DNA from: Terriglobia bacterium | GTDB taxonomy: Bacteria; Acidobacteriota; Terriglobia; Versatilivoradales; Versatilivoraceae | Direction: 5' to 3' | DNA: 64,000 nucleotides | Assembly: GCA_951813285.1 (NCBI GenBank) | Contig: OX638355.1 | Location: 2,933,136 to 2,997,135, forward strand | Part shown: positions 36,810-46,380 of the stretch, piece after piece | Numbering within the stretch: position 1 is the stretch's first letter | Layout: the number at the start of each line of letters is the position of its first letter | Made by a program: the position numbers and the translations under genes | Notes under the pieces: generated by a model | The model's database searches: none | What the model saw: the letters and a program-made list of their open reading frames with translations, nothing else | Told to the model about the DNA's origin: nothing

Positions 36810-37636
36810 CACAGGATGGTCAGGAGGATGCGGGTGATGAAAAAATTGGAGATGAAGATAAGAATCATGGAGGTGACTACGGCTTGGGTGGTCGATCTCC
36901 CCACCCCCTCCGTGCCTCCCCAGGTACCCAGTCCCCGGTGGCAACCCACAATGGCGATGAGAAAACCGAAAATGGGAGGTTTGGCCAGCCCCTGTACCAG
37001 GTCGGAATAGTGCAAACGGTCGTAGGCGGAGGTCAGGAAGAGGGAGGGACTGATTCCCAGAAAGATGGTGGCCACGAAAAATCCACCCATAATACCGACC
37101 AGGTCGGCGATCACGGTCAGAACCGGAACCATGGTAGTGCAGGCCACCACCCGCGGGGTCACCAGCTTCTTGATCGGGTCGGTGCCGAGAGACCGCATGG
37201 CGTTGATCTGCTCGCCGATCAGCATCGACCCCAGCTCCGAGGCGATGCCGGAACCGACCCGCCCGGCAACCACCACCGCCGTCAGCACCGGCCCCAGCTC
37301 CCTCACCAGGGAGACTGCCACCAGTTGACCGGTGTAGCCGACCGCCCCGAAGGAGGAAAGCGTGTTGGAAGTCTGCAGAGCCAGCACCGCCCCCGTGAAG
37401 AAGGCGGTGAGACAAGAGATGGAGAGTGAGCCCACCCCCACGATGTCCATCTGCTGAAACGTTTCCCTCAAATAGAGCGGCCGTCGGAAGAAGCTGGTGA
37501 TCGACCGCGCCCCCAGCAGGGTGAAGTCCTGGACTTCGAGCACCCAGCTCTGCAGCATCGTCGTCGATCTGTCGGAGAGGCCGTTCATCAAGAAAGCGTA
37601 ATCGATTCGGAAAGGCCAAGTCAAGATTCCATCCAA
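36809..37636 (-). CDS. mlaE: Mla ABC transporter permease
   Basis: 275 residues with about five membrane helices and the conserved permease segment RELGPVLTAVVVAGRVGSG and GTDPIKKLVTPRV. It is the membrane channel of the phospholipid transporter. The start is uncertain: 37636 has no clear ribosome site, and a methionine at 37558 (MLQSWVLEV) is an alternative. The first gene of mlaEFD. Confidence 0.9.
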   Translation of the reverse strand: MDGILTWPFRIDYAFLMNGLSDRSTTMLQSWVLEVQDFTLLGARSITSFFRRPLYLRETFQQMDIVGVGSLSISCLTAFFTGAVLALQTSNTLSSFGAVGYTGQLVAVSLVRELGPVLTAVVVAGRVGSGIASELGSMLIGEQINAMRSLGTDPIKKLVTPRVVACTTMVPVLTVIADLVGIMGGFFVATIFLGISPSLFLTSAYDRLHYSDLVQGLAKPPIFGFLIAIVGCHRGLGTWGGTEGVGRSTTQAVVTSMILIFISNFFITRILLTIL

Positions 37637-37707
37637 ACCGAAAAGACGAGGGATAATCCCATATATTATTTATTATCAATATATTAGAAGAAGCTCTGGC
37701 TGGCCTC

Positions 37708-37737
37708 GTACGGGCGGGACGCTCGCGCTCCCGGGAA
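37708..37737 (+). repeat. Fragment of the 156-bp foldback element
   Basis: cgggcgggacgctcgcgctc matches one terminal arm of the element at 28578-28733. The rest of the element is not recognisable. It sits in the 234-base gap between the divergent mlaE and def genes, where both promoters must lie. Confidence 0.6.
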
Positions 37738-37870
37738 GTCGTCGTCCTGCTATCTCCCCTTTTTGACGCGCACCGCGCCGGGACCCTGTCTTCGGCGGCG
37801 ACGGTTGACGATGCCCGACGCCCACGGATAGAATCGAGGCCGGTAACCGACTGCTCCGCGCGCCTTCCCC

Positions 37871-38380
37871 ATGATTCTTCCCATTGTCAAGTATGGAGAC
37901 TCGGTCCTGCACCGGGTTGCCGAACCGGTCACTGCCTTTGACGGGACCCTGGAGCGTTTGAGTAAGGACATGGTGGAAACCATGTATGCCGCCCCGGGGG
38001 TTGGGTTGGCTGCTCCCCAGGTCGGGGTGCTGACCCGTCTCATGGTGATCGATCCCACGGGTGGAGATAAGGCGGGCTCCTTGATTGTGCTGGCCAATCC
38101 CGAGATCGTGGAGTCTGAAGGGGACCAGTACGAAGAGGAGGGCTGCTTGAGCATTCCCGAGTTCACCGCTCGGGTCCACCGACCCGAGAAGGTGGTCGTA
38201 TCGGGCAAGCGGATCGATGGCAGGCAGACCAGGGTGGAGGGGGAGGGCTTGCTGGCTCGGATCCTGTCCCACGAAATCGACCATTTGAACGGAGTGCTCT
38301 TTATCGATCACCTGAGCGTGATCAAGCGCGACATCATCAAGAGAAAGATTCGCAAGAAGGTTCGGGCCGGGGAGTGGTGA
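37871..38380 (+). CDS. def: Peptide deformylase
   Basis: 169 residues with all three conserved motifs: GVGLAAPQVG, EEGCLSIP and HEIDHLNG, the metal site (Cys and two His). It removes the formyl group from new proteins. Its stop overlaps the start of fmt by one base (TGATG), as usual for this pair. Confidence 0.97.
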   Translation: MILPIVKYGDSVLHRVAEPVTAFDGTLERLSKDMVETMYAAPGVGLAAPQVGVLTRLMVIDPTGGDKAGSLIVLANPEIVESEGDQYEEEGCLSIPEFTARVHRPEKVVVSGKRIDGRQTRVEGEGLLARILSHEIDHLNGVLFIDHLSVIKRDIIKRKIRKKVRAGEW

Positions 38381-39318
38381 TGCGCCTGCTCTTCATGGGG
38401 ACTCCGGGCTTTGCAGTACCGACCCTGCGAAAGCTCCTCTCGGGCCGGCACCAGGTCGGAGGCGTCTTCACCCAACCCGACCGCCCCTCCGGCCGGGGCC
38501 GTAAACTGGCCATCGGTCCCGTCAAACAACTGGCTCTTCAAAGCGGGCTTCCGGTCTACCAACCGGGAAGGCTGGCCCCCGAGGAGTGGAAGGTCCTGGT
38601 GGAGACCACCGCCGACGTCCTGGTGGTGGTGGCCTACGGCAAGATCCTGCCTCCCTGGCTTTTCAATCTCCCGCCCCATGGCGCCATCAATGTGCATGCC
38701 TCGCTGCTGCCGCGCTACCGGGGCGCCGCACCCGTATCCTGGGCGATTGTTCGCGGCGAAATCCGCACCGGCGTCACCACCATGAGAATCGACCGGGGCA
38801 TGGATACCGGGGACCTGCTTCTGCAGAACGCGGTGGAAATCGGACCGGAGGAGACGGCCGCCGAGCTGCAGGATCGGCTGGCGGCCATGGGGGCGGATCT
38901 GCTGGCGAAAACGCTGGATGGACTGGAGACGGGTCAGGTCCGGCCCAGGCCGCAGGATCCGCAACTGGCCTCCTATGCTCCGATGTTGAGGAAGTCGGAC
39001 GGGGAAATCGACTGGAGCCGGTCCTCTCGGCAGATCTTCAATCGGGTGCGCGGTTTCGATCCCTGGCCGGGAACCTTCACCTATCGAAGCGGCTCCTTGC
39101 TGCGGATCTTGAAAGCGCGGCCGGTCACCCCTTCCGTGCAGCGGCAGGCGCCGGGTTCGCTGTGGCGGTGGGACTCCAGGCGCGCCCTGGTTGCCTGTGG
39201 AGAGGGCTGGCTGGAGCTGTTGCAGGTTCAGCCGGAAAACCACAAGCCGGTAGCGGCCTCGGATTTCCTGAACGGTCTCCGGTTGCAACCCGGGCACTCC
39301 ATCCCATTGGGTCACTAG
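38380..39318 (+). CDS. fmt: Methionyl-tRNA formyltransferase
   Basis: 312 residues with the folate and catalytic motif VHASLLPRYRGAAP, the conserved DTGDLL aspartate loop and the C-terminal tRNA-binding domain. It formylates initiator tRNA and balances def. The start at 38380 is chosen because it overlaps the def stop and begins MRLLFMGTP. A GTG upstream is in frame but less likely. Confidence 0.96.
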   Translation: MRLLFMGTPGFAVPTLRKLLSGRHQVGGVFTQPDRPSGRGRKLAIGPVKQLALQSGLPVYQPGRLAPEEWKVLVETTADVLVVVAYGKILPPWLFNLPPHGAINVHASLLPRYRGAAPVSWAIVRGEIRTGVTTMRIDRGMDTGDLLLQNAVEIGPEETAAELQDRLAAMGADLLAKTLDGLETGQVRPRPQDPQLASYAPMLRKSDGEIDWSRSSRQIFNRVRGFDPWPGTFTYRSGSLLRILKARPVTPSVQRQAPGSLWRWDSRRALVACGEGWLELLQVQPENHKPVAASDFLNGLRLQPGHSIPLGH

Positions 39319-39320
39319 GC

Positions 39321-40643
39321 ATGCCTGTTTCACCGGCGCGACTGGCCGCCTTCCGCATCCTGATGAGAATCGAGCAGGGGGGCGGGTTCGCCGTGGACAT
39401 GCTCCATGACGATCCAGTCAGCCGGTTCAACCAGGCTGACCGGCGGTTGGCCACCGAACTGGTCTACGGAGTGCTGCGGCAGAAGAGTTGCCTGGACTGG
39501 TACCTGGCCTCGCTGGTGGAGCGGCCCCCTGAACGGCTGGACAGGGAAGTCCGGATGGCGCTCCGGTTGGGGGCCTACCAGGTCCTGTTTCTTTCCCGAG
39601 TTCCCGTGCGCGCGGCCGTGCACCAGTCGGTGGAACTGGTGAAGGAGTCCGGGAAGCGTTCCGCGGCCGGCCTGGTAAACGCGGTGCTGCGCAAGGCCGA
39701 CGAGGACGGTTTCGAGCAGGCATGCGGTCGGTTGCCGCTAGATTCTCCCCGGGGGCTCAGCCTCCGTTGTTCCCATCCCGAATGGTTGGTGAGCCGCTGG
39801 ATGGACCGCTGGGGTTGGAAGCACGCCTCCACCGTTCTGCACGAAAACAACTGCCCTCCCAAGGTGCATTTCCGTTCCAACTCGCCCCGATTGGGGCAGG
39901 AAGAGATGGTCACCATACTGGAAGCGGAGGGCTATAGTGTCTACCCCTTTCACCTGGGGAGAAGGATTTGGATAGTCGATGAAGGAGACCTGACCAAGTC
40001 GTCGCTTTACCGGCGCGGACAACTGGCTATTCAGGGCGCCGGATCCCAGGTGATTGCCCGCTTACTGGATCTGAAGCCCTCGGATGTGTGCCTGGATGTG
40101 TGCAGCGGCACCGGAGGCAAGGCCTCCCACATGGTACAACTGGGGAAAGGTCAGGCGAGGGTTATCGGGCTGGACTCCAATTTCGCTCGCCTCCGGATTG
40201 CAAGGCAGCGTCACGGGAAACAATGGCCCGGCTTGCGCTGGGTGGTGGCCGACGGAACCCGGCCGTTGCCGCTGTCAGTGAGGTTCGACAAGATTCTGGT
40301 GGATGCGGTCTGCTCCGGAACCGGGACCTTGCGACGCAATCCCGAGATCCGCTGGCGCCTGCGTGCGGATGATCTTGCCAGGCTGGCGGGACTGCAGTTC
40401 AGTCTGCTGGACAACGCCGCCGACCTGGTGAAACCGGGCGGAATCCTGGTATACGCTACCTGCTCTCTGGAACCGGAGGAAAACGAGCAGGTTGTGGAGC
40501 GCTTCCTCTCGAGCCACCCGCGGTTCCGGTTGAAGACCGCCTGCGATGAGGAGTTGAAGCCCTTTTGCCGGGACGGGTTCCTTTGGCTGCCGCCGCTTGT
40601 GACCCAATCGGACGGTGTCTTTGCCGCCGTGATGGTGTCGTGA
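39321..40643 (+). CDS. rsmB: 16S rRNA (cytosine-C5) methyltransferase RsmB
   Basis: 440 residues. The N-terminal NusB-like helical domain (about 1-145) is followed by a Rossmann methyltransferase domain. It has the SAM motif DVCSGTGGKASHM, the catalytic segment VDAVCSGTGTLRRNPE and the second cysteine motif ATCSLEPEENE. It methylates C967 in 16S rRNA. It lies 2 bases after fmt, in the common order def-fmt-rsmB. Confidence 0.95.
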   Translation: MPVSPARLAAFRILMRIEQGGGFAVDMLHDDPVSRFNQADRRLATELVYGVLRQKSCLDWYLASLVERPPERLDREVRMALRLGAYQVLFLSRVPVRAAVHQSVELVKESGKRSAAGLVNAVLRKADEDGFEQACGRLPLDSPRGLSLRCSHPEWLVSRWMDRWGWKHASTVLHENNCPPKVHFRSNSPRLGQEEMVTILEAEGYSVYPFHLGRRIWIVDEGDLTKSSLYRRGQLAIQGAGSQVIARLLDLKPSDVCLDVCSGTGGKASHMVQLGKGQARVIGLDSNFARLRIARQRHGKQWPGLRWVVADGTRPLPLSVRFDKILVDAVCSGTGTLRRNPEIRWRLRADDLARLAGLQFSLLDNAADLVKPGGILVYATCSLEPEENEQVVERFLSSHPRFRLKTACDEELKPFCRDGFLWLPPLVTQSDGVFAAVMVS

Positions 40644-40707
40644 TGGAGGCCAGGGAACCCATTTAATGGTAGAATAGAGCTCTTGCTGGAACCGGCTTCC
40701 GGAATCG

Positions 40708-42051
40708 ATGGACGACCCTCCACATTTAACCTTCCTCGGCGTTTCACTCAGGCTGCTGGCCATCTTATTTCTGGTCTTTCTGAACGGCTTCTTCGTTGCA
40801 GCCGAATTCGCCATCGTCAAGGTCCGTTCCACCCAGATCGAGACCCTGGCCAGGAGGAGACATCGGCGCGCCAAGGTCGCCGAGAACGTCATCCGCCACC
40901 TGGATTCCTACCTGTCGGCCACCCAACTGGGCATCACCCTGGTCAACCTGGGCCTCGGCTGGCTGGGAGAGCCTTTTGTGGCCGAGATGCTCCGGCCGGT
41001 GCTCTCGGGATTGGGGGTGCACTCTCCGGATCTGGTTACTTCTCTTTCGGTTGTCGTCGGGTTCGTCTTCATCACGTTTCTTGTCATCGTCGTGGGTGAG
41101 CTGGTGCCGAAGTCGCTGGCCATCCAGCGGGCTCAAGGCACCACTCTCTGGGTATCCATCCCCTTGACCCTTTTCTACAAGGCCTTCTATCCGGCCATCT
41201 GGTTGCTGAACGGGGTGGCCAACCGCATTCTCAGAGCGGTGGGACTTCGACCGGCCAGCGAGCATGAGGTGGGGCATTCCGAGGAAGAACTGCGCACACT
41301 TCTTTCCGAATCCGGTCCAGGAGTCTCCCACGATTCGTTGAGCCGGCGCATTCTCCGCAGGACCTTCAGTCTGAAGAGGCTGCAGGCCCGCAACATCATG
41401 CTTCCCCGCAACAAGATCGATGCCCTCTACCTGGAGATGTCTCCCGAACAGAACCTCGAAATCGTCAAGGCCTACCGCCACACCCGGTTTCCGCTCTGCC
41501 GCAAGACACTCGACGATGTGGTCGGAATGGTCCACATCAAGCACCTGCTTTGGGAGATTCAGTCTGGGAACGAGCCGGTCGACCTGCAATCGATCTGCCG
41601 GGAGATCCTGTTTTTCCCGGAGTTCGCCTCGCTGGAGACGATGCTGAAGACCTTCCTGCAAAGGAAGTGTCACATGGGGGTGGTCGTCGACGAATTCGGG
41701 GGGACGCTGGGTCTGGTCACTCTGGAAGATGTTCTGGAGGAGCTGGTCGGTGAGATTCAGGACGAGTTTGACCAGGAGGCCCCTTTAATCGTCAAGCTCG
41801 GAGAGGGCAAATTTCTGGTGGATGGCTCCACGCCGCTGCATGACCTGGAGGAAGCCTTTGGAACCCAGTTCAACGGCGACCACGACGTTACCACCCTGGG
41901 CGGCTACCTGGTAAACCACTGGCGGAATATTCCCTCCGAAGGGGCGGAGTCCATTCACGGCAACCTCAAGATGGTGGTTCGCCGGGTGGAGAAGCTGCGG
42001 GTCAGCCAGGTACTGGTTCAAATCCTGGAAGGAGAACCGAACGAAACCTGA
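40708..42051 (+). CDS. CNNM/CorC-type membrane protein (DUF21, CBS pair, CorC_HlyC)
   Basis: 447 residues. DUF21 helices with FFVAAEFAIVKVRSTQIE and NLGLGWLGEPF, then two CBS domains around residues 210-340 (RNIMLPRNKIDAL, HMGVVVDEFGGTLGLVTLEDVLEELVG), and a CorC_HlyC C-terminal domain. It is one of the magnesium/cobalt efflux-related proteins often labelled hemolysins. Ions transported are not provable. The 141-bp repeat array begins 10 bases after its stop. Confidence 0.92.
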   Translation: MDDPPHLTFLGVSLRLLAILFLVFLNGFFVAAEFAIVKVRSTQIETLARRRHRRAKVAENVIRHLDSYLSATQLGITLVNLGLGWLGEPFVAEMLRPVLSGLGVHSPDLVTSLSVVVGFVFITFLVIVVGELVPKSLAIQRAQGTTLWVSIPLTLFYKAFYPAIWLLNGVANRILRAVGLRPASEHEVGHSEEELRTLLSESGPGVSHDSLSRRILRRTFSLKRLQARNIMLPRNKIDALYLEMSPEQNLEIVKAYRHTRFPLCRKTLDDVVGMVHIKHLLWEIQSGNEPVDLQSICREILFFPEFASLETMLKTFLQRKCHMGVVVDEFGGTLGLVTLEDVLEELVGEIQDEFDQEAPLIVKLGEGKFLVDGSTPLHDLEEAFGTQFNGDHDVTTLGGYLVNHWRNIPSEGAESIHGNLKMVVRRVEKLRVSQVLVQILEGEPNET

Positions 42052-42060
42052 CGCCCTTGC

Positions 42061-43048
42061 CTGAAACAACTCTGGCGCCCAGGCCGCCTCAGACCGTGGA
42101 ACCGATTGAAACCATGAGACTTGTCGGCACTTTTCTTGAAACACAATTTGTTTCACCCTCGAATGATCTGCCCCGTCGTGGGGGGCGGGGGCGGGACTTG
42201 TCTGAAACAACCCTGCCGCCCAGGCCGCCTCAGACCGTGGAACCAATTGAAACCATGAGACTTGGAGACATTTTTCTTGAAACACAATTTGTTTCCCACT
42301 CGGATGATCTGCCCCGTCGTGGGGGGCAGGGGCCTCGCTTGTCTGAAACAACCCTGGCTCCCAGGCCGCCTCAGACCGTGGAACCAATTGAAACCATGAG
42401 ACTTGAAGACATTTTTCTTGAAACACAATTTGTTTCCCACTCGGATGATCTGCCCCGTCGTGGGGGGCAGGGGCGCCACTTGCCTGAAACAACCTCTGGC
42501 TCCCAGGCCGCCTCAGACCGTGGAACCGATTGAAACCATGAGACTTGTCGGCAATTTTCTTGAAACACAATTTGTTTCACCCTCGAATGATCCGCCCCGT
42601 CGTGGGGGGCGGGGGCCCGGCTTGCCTGAAACAACCCTGCCGCCCAGGCCGCCTCAGACCGTGGAACCAATTGAAACCATGAGACTTGGAGACATTTTTC
42701 TTGAAACACAATTTGTTTCCCACTCGGATGATCTGCCCCGTCGTGGGGGGCAGGGGCCTCGCTTGTCTGAAACAACCCTGGCTCCCAGGCCGCCTCAGAC
42801 CGTGGAACCGATTGAAACCATGAGACTTGTCGGCAATTTTCTTGAAACACAATTTGTTTCACCCTCGAATGATCTGCCCCGTCGTGGGGGGCAGGGGCGT
42901 CGCTTGTCTGAAACAACTCTGGCGCCCAGGCCGCCTCAGACCGTGGAACCAATTGAAACCATGAGACTTGGAGACATTTTTCTTGAAACACAATTTGTTT
43001 CCCACTCGGATGATCTGCCCCGTCGTGGGGGGCAGGGGCCTCGCTTGC
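42061..43048 (+). repeat. Tandem array of seven 141-bp units
   Basis: Unit starts (ctgaaac) fall at 42061, 42202, 42343, 42484, 42626, 42767 and 42908, and an eighth partial begins at 43049. Six periods are 141 bases and one is 142. Two subtypes alternate: A (cttgtcggcaatttt) in units 1, 4 and 6, and B (cttggagacattttt) in 2, 3, 5 and 7 (3 reads cttgaagac). Every unit ends in the junction atgatctgccccgtcgtggg, and contains a TGAAACA/TGTTTCA palindrome. The 141-base period keeps frames open, but the 142-base unit breaks them and both strands are open, so a protein is unlikely. It is not CRISPR because there are no spacers. Confidence 0.93.
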
Positions 43049-43170
43049 CTGAAACTCAAGGAAAAGAGTGATCCACGAAGGGTCACTAAGGCGTTGAGGT
43101 TGACCGCGACGGGATACCAAGGTCGCAAAGGGATTGGTCGATTTCTGATTGTTTCACTCTCGTATGATCC
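43049..43170 (+). repeat. Dispersed 'cacgaagg' repeat module, copy 2
   Basis: It follows the last 141-bp unit without a gap, sharing its cctgaaac start. It continues gtgatccacgaagggtcact, aaggcgttgaggttgaccgc and ttgtttcactctcgtatgat. One internal segment seen in copy 1 (cacgaagaacgacgaaggg) is missing, so it is shorter. Confidence 0.85.
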
Positions 43171-43230
43171 ATACACCAGGGCGGGGGCCGGACTTGCCTG
43201 AGAATATGCTGCTTTAGCCGGCTTCCTCGA

Positions 43231-43324
43231 GAGCGGCGAAGCCGCGGCAGCACTTAGCCGTGGGCGTCAGCCCATGGGAAACATCGCCTATGGGTGTCGA
43301 GCCGCGTAGGCGGCGGCAGCAAAT
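43231..43324 (-). repeat. Intergenic hairpin repeat (copy 2)
   Basis: This is the reverse complement of the 7591-7680 element with differences: ccgccgcctacgcggctcga, cccatgggctgacgcccacg and gccgcggcttcgccgct. It lies in the gene-free field between the repeat array and sppA. Confidence 0.7.
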
Positions 43325-43363
43325 GCCGGTGAGCCCAAGTGAAGCACAAGCCGACGCAAGGAT

Positions 43364-43382
43364 GAGCCTTTTGCAAAATTCG
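43364..43382 (+). repeat. Orphan copy of the insertion sequence terminal repeat
   Basis: The 19 bases gagccttttgcaaaattcg are identical to the terminal repeat of the element at 9289-10775, but neither side matches the element's interior and no transposase is nearby. It may be a remnant of a lost copy or a repeat that the element took up. The region from here to 43700 holds no supported gene. Confidence 0.7.
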
Positions 43383-43705
43383 GCAGCGTGACCTTTGCCG
43401 GGGATGGCCACAAAAGGCACAAGAACACAAAAAGAGCAGAACACTGAAAGCCTGCAAGACGTTGACTCCCGAACCCGTCGCACAAGTTCCGCGCTATCTG
43501 CATACATCCGGTCAACGCGTCGCCATGGGGATCAACTTCGGATTGCGAAGACTCGAAATCACGAAATCCGTTTTGTGACTTTTGTGCTTTTTGTGGTGAA
43601 CTCCCTTTTCCACCAGGTCGCACCCGACTATTGAAATAGGCAGAACATCACGATTGCCGGCAAAACGACCTGTCCCACTGCCAATATTGCAAGAGGCTCT
43701 CTCGC

Positions 43706-44093
43706 ATGATCTGCACGGCAGGGCTGCGGCCCGGCAACTCGACACGCTCTCTTGAGGAGCAAGAGTGAATGGGAGAACGCCCACCCGGGAGCGCGGGCGT
43801 CTCGCCCGCAAAGGACTTGGCACCAAAGTAGCGAACCCTGCAAAGGCCGGTTTGGTGCACTGTTCGAGGGAATGCCCCTGGATCGCAGGCTGCTTGCACG
43901 AATAAGGTTGCGGGCGGGACGCCCGCGCTCCCGGGTGGCTCCCTCCCATGACGTCGGGATATCGAGGTCACGATATCGCAGATACATTCGGGCGCGGTTG
44001 GTCATTGAAGGGGGTCCATCCCTATTCGTGCTCACTCGTGTCCATTGGTGGTTCGTCTTTAAAAACGATCGGCAGTTTCTTCCTCATATGATC
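43706..44093 (+). repeat. Diverged single copy of the 427-bp unit
   Basis: It starts at the junction form catgatctgcacggcagggc, carries a 146-base foldback element at 43792-43937 with both cccgggagcgcgggc arms, and ends with ggtggttcgtctttaaaaac and the next junction at 44087. The identity to the 28456-29737 units is clear but lower, so this copy is older. Confidence 0.85.
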
Positions 44094-44120
44094 CGCCCCG
44101 TCGTGGGGGGCGGGGGCGAC

Positions 44121-44270
44121 ACTTGTCTGAAACTCAAGAAAAAGAGTGATCCACGAAGGGACGCGAAGAACGACGAAGGGCCACTAAGGCGTTGAGGTTG
44201 ACCGCGACGGGATACCAAGGTCGCAAAGGGATTGGTCGATTTCTGATTGTTTCACTCTCGTATGATCTGC
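44121..44270 (+). repeat. Dispersed 'cacgaagg' repeat module, copy 3
   Basis: acttgtctgaaactcaagaa starts it, gtgatccacgaagggacgcg and gacgaagggccactaaggcg follow, and ttgtttcactctcgtatgat ends it at the junction before sppA. It is almost the same as copies 1 and 2 and directly follows a junction of the type used in the 141-bp array. Confidence 0.87.
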
Positions 44271-44323
44271 ACGGCAGGGCAGGGGCGCGGCTTGTCTGCA
44301 ACACCCCGGTTTCCCCGCGGCGG

Positions 44324-46060
44324 TCAGTGAATCTTCAGCTCGGGAACGATCAGCCAGGGCGCCGGATGGGTGACCTCGGACAGCCGCTGCCTGAGCAAGG
44401 ATTCCAGGGTCTCCCCGGGCCTGGACACTTGGGCCCAATCCTCCTCGAGCAGGCTCTGCCACAGGCTCTTGGATTTGGGATAGAGCACCAGTTCCACCTC
44501 TTCCTCCTCAGGAATCTTCAATTCCTGCTTGAGCAGTTCCAGCGCCGTGTTCAAACCACCCACCGCGTCGATCAGTTGACGCTGCCTGGCCTGGCTTCCG
44601 GTGAAGATTCGGCCGCCGGCCTGCCGTTCCAGTTCCTCGACGGCCAGGTGGCGTCCTTCGGCCGCCTTTTCGACAAAGGTGTTGTAGATGTGGCTCATCC
44701 ACTCCTCGACTTCGTCTTTCTGCCTGGAGTTGAGGGAAGTCGTGGGAGAAAGGATATCGGCATTTTCAGCCAGCTTTACCCGGTCTACGGTAATTCCCAG
44801 CCATCGATCGAAAAGGCCGCTCAGGTTGAATTTCATGAAAATCACCCCGATAGAGCCCGTGACGGTTGAAGGCTGGGCCACGATCTTGCGGGCGCCCATC
44901 GCGATGTAGTATCCCCCCGAACCGGCCACTCCCCCCATGCTGACCACGACCGGCTTCCCGGCCTCTTCCATGAGTCGAATCTCGCGCCAGATCTTGTCGG
45001 ATCCCACGGCTGAACCGCCGGGGCTGTTGACCCGAAAGAGCAGTCCCTTCACACTCTTGTCCTTCCGGATCTTCCTCAGCCTCGACACGATGGTGTCTCC
45101 TCCCATGGCAAGTTCCCAGGTCTCGTCGCTTCGTCCGGTCATGATCGGACCGATGCCGCCCAGCAGCGCCACCTTGTGCGGGAGGGAGGGCCGGCTCCGG
45201 CGCTTGACGGCTTTCAGGTAGTCCGATGCCGAAATGGAACGGTACTCCGGTTCATCTCCGGAGGACTCGGCTTTCAAGCGGTGTCGAATTTCATCCTCGT
45301 ATCCGAGGTGGGTGACCAGTCCCGCGGTCAGGGCCGAGGATGAACTCAGGATGCCGTTCCGCATCAGGCGATCCAACTGTTGCGGCTCGATCCCGCGCTC
45401 CCGGCTCAGGGCTTGCTTGAGGCGTTGCTGAATGTCGGACAACAGGTTCCGGTACATGGAGCGGAATTCCGGGGTCATTCCGGATCGGGTGTAGCTTCCG
45501 GGACTCTTGTACTCCTTGAACTGGAGCACGTCGGGTCGGACCTTCAGCTTGCTCATCATCTTGCTGTAGAAACTGACCTCGGCCACCAGGCCATTGACCA
45601 TCAGGGCCGAATCCTGATTCAGGTGGATCTCGTCGGCAGCCGAGGCGAGGTATAGGTCTCTGTCGCCGACCAGATCCAACGACAGGTAGGCGTAGATTTT
45701 CTTGCCGGATTCCCGGAATTCGTGCATGAAGGATCGGATCTCTTCCACGCCGGCCCAACTGGATTGCAGGGGATAAATCCTGCAATAGAGCGAGGAAATG
45801 CGCTCATCCTCCGCAGCGGCCCGCAGGACCTGTCCCATCTCCAGCAGGGAGAGTTTGCCCTGGCCCGTGAATTGCGCCAGAGGAGAGGTTGGAGGCAGGT
45901 CCGACAATTCACCGCCGATAGTGAGCTCCAATACGGATTCTTTCTGAACCTTGACCGGGGCCGGACGAGTGAAACGAATGAGTGCAAAGACCATGATCCC
46001 GAACAGGATCAGCGAAACCACCAGAATGACACCAAAGATCTTTACGCCTTTGCTGGCCAT
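44324..46060 (-). CDS. sppA: Signal peptide peptidase SppA (protease IV), long form
   Basis: 578 residues with an N-terminal membrane helix (10-30). There are two related halves as in the 67-kDa type. The catalytic dyad is visible: Lys185 in KEYKSPG of the first half and Ser381 in GVAGSGGYY of the second. It cuts remnant signal peptides in the membrane. GGAGG precedes the ATG. It faces the DUF885 gene and both start from the 46061-46380 gap. Confidence 0.94.
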   Translation of the reverse strand: MASKGVKIFGVILVVSLILFGIMVFALIRFTRPAPVKVQKESVLELTIGGELSDLPPTSPLAQFTGQGKLSLLEMGQVLRAAAEDERISSLYCRIYPLQSSWAGVEEIRSFMHEFRESGKKIYAYLSLDLVGDRDLYLASAADEIHLNQDSALMVNGLVAEVSFYSKMMSKLKVRPDVLQFKEYKSPGSYTRSGMTPEFRSMYRNLLSDIQQRLKQALSRERGIEPQQLDRLMRNGILSSSSALTAGLVTHLGYEDEIRHRLKAESSGDEPEYRSISASDYLKAVKRRSRPSLPHKVALLGGIGPIMTGRSDETWELAMGGDTIVSRLRKIRKDKSVKGLLFRVNSPGGSAVGSDKIWREIRLMEEAGKPVVVSMGGVAGSGGYYIAMGARKIVAQPSTVTGSIGVIFMKFNLSGLFDRWLGITVDRVKLAENADILSPTTSLNSRQKDEVEEWMSHIYNTFVEKAAEGRHLAVEELERQAGGRIFTGSQARQRQLIDAVGGLNTALELLKQELKIPEEEEVELVLYPKSKSLWQSLLEEDWAQVSRPGETLESLLRQRLSEVTHPAPWLIVPELKIH

Positions 46061-46380
46061 GAATCCTCCTTAGTCTCGACAGTCCGGCAGCACTGGAACT
46101 CTCCGCTGCCCGCGGGGCCGACCGGGATGAGAGCGTGCGGGACCGGTCGCCAAACCAGGCACCTCCTGCCGCTTCTCGGGTGATCGACCAGAGCCCAACC
46201 GAGGGATTTTCCCGTCAGCCCTCCCCGTAAATGAGTCAAGGACTGGGGGTTAGGCACGCGAACCTCGGCTATGCTACCATCCCTTGGCGGTTTTGGGAAT
46301 GGACTGGCTCCGGTGGGGCCAGGTGGGGCCGGATCCCGGTTTGAGGTGTGGAAACACCGGCTGACTTCCGTGAGGGACTC

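Noticed and set aside
35985-37679. 564-residue protein joining mlaF with an upstream part
   Set aside because: The first 290 residues are mlaE read in the wrong frame. The real mlaF start overlaps the mlaE stop at 36809.
42061-43048. CRISPR array
   Set aside because: Units are 141 bases with no unique spacers, and no cas genes are present.
42403-43071. Reading frame of 222 residues made of 47-residue repeats
   Set aside because: One unit is 142 bases, so the frame does not cross the array, and the minus strand is open too. No start or ribosome site and no known repeat protein.
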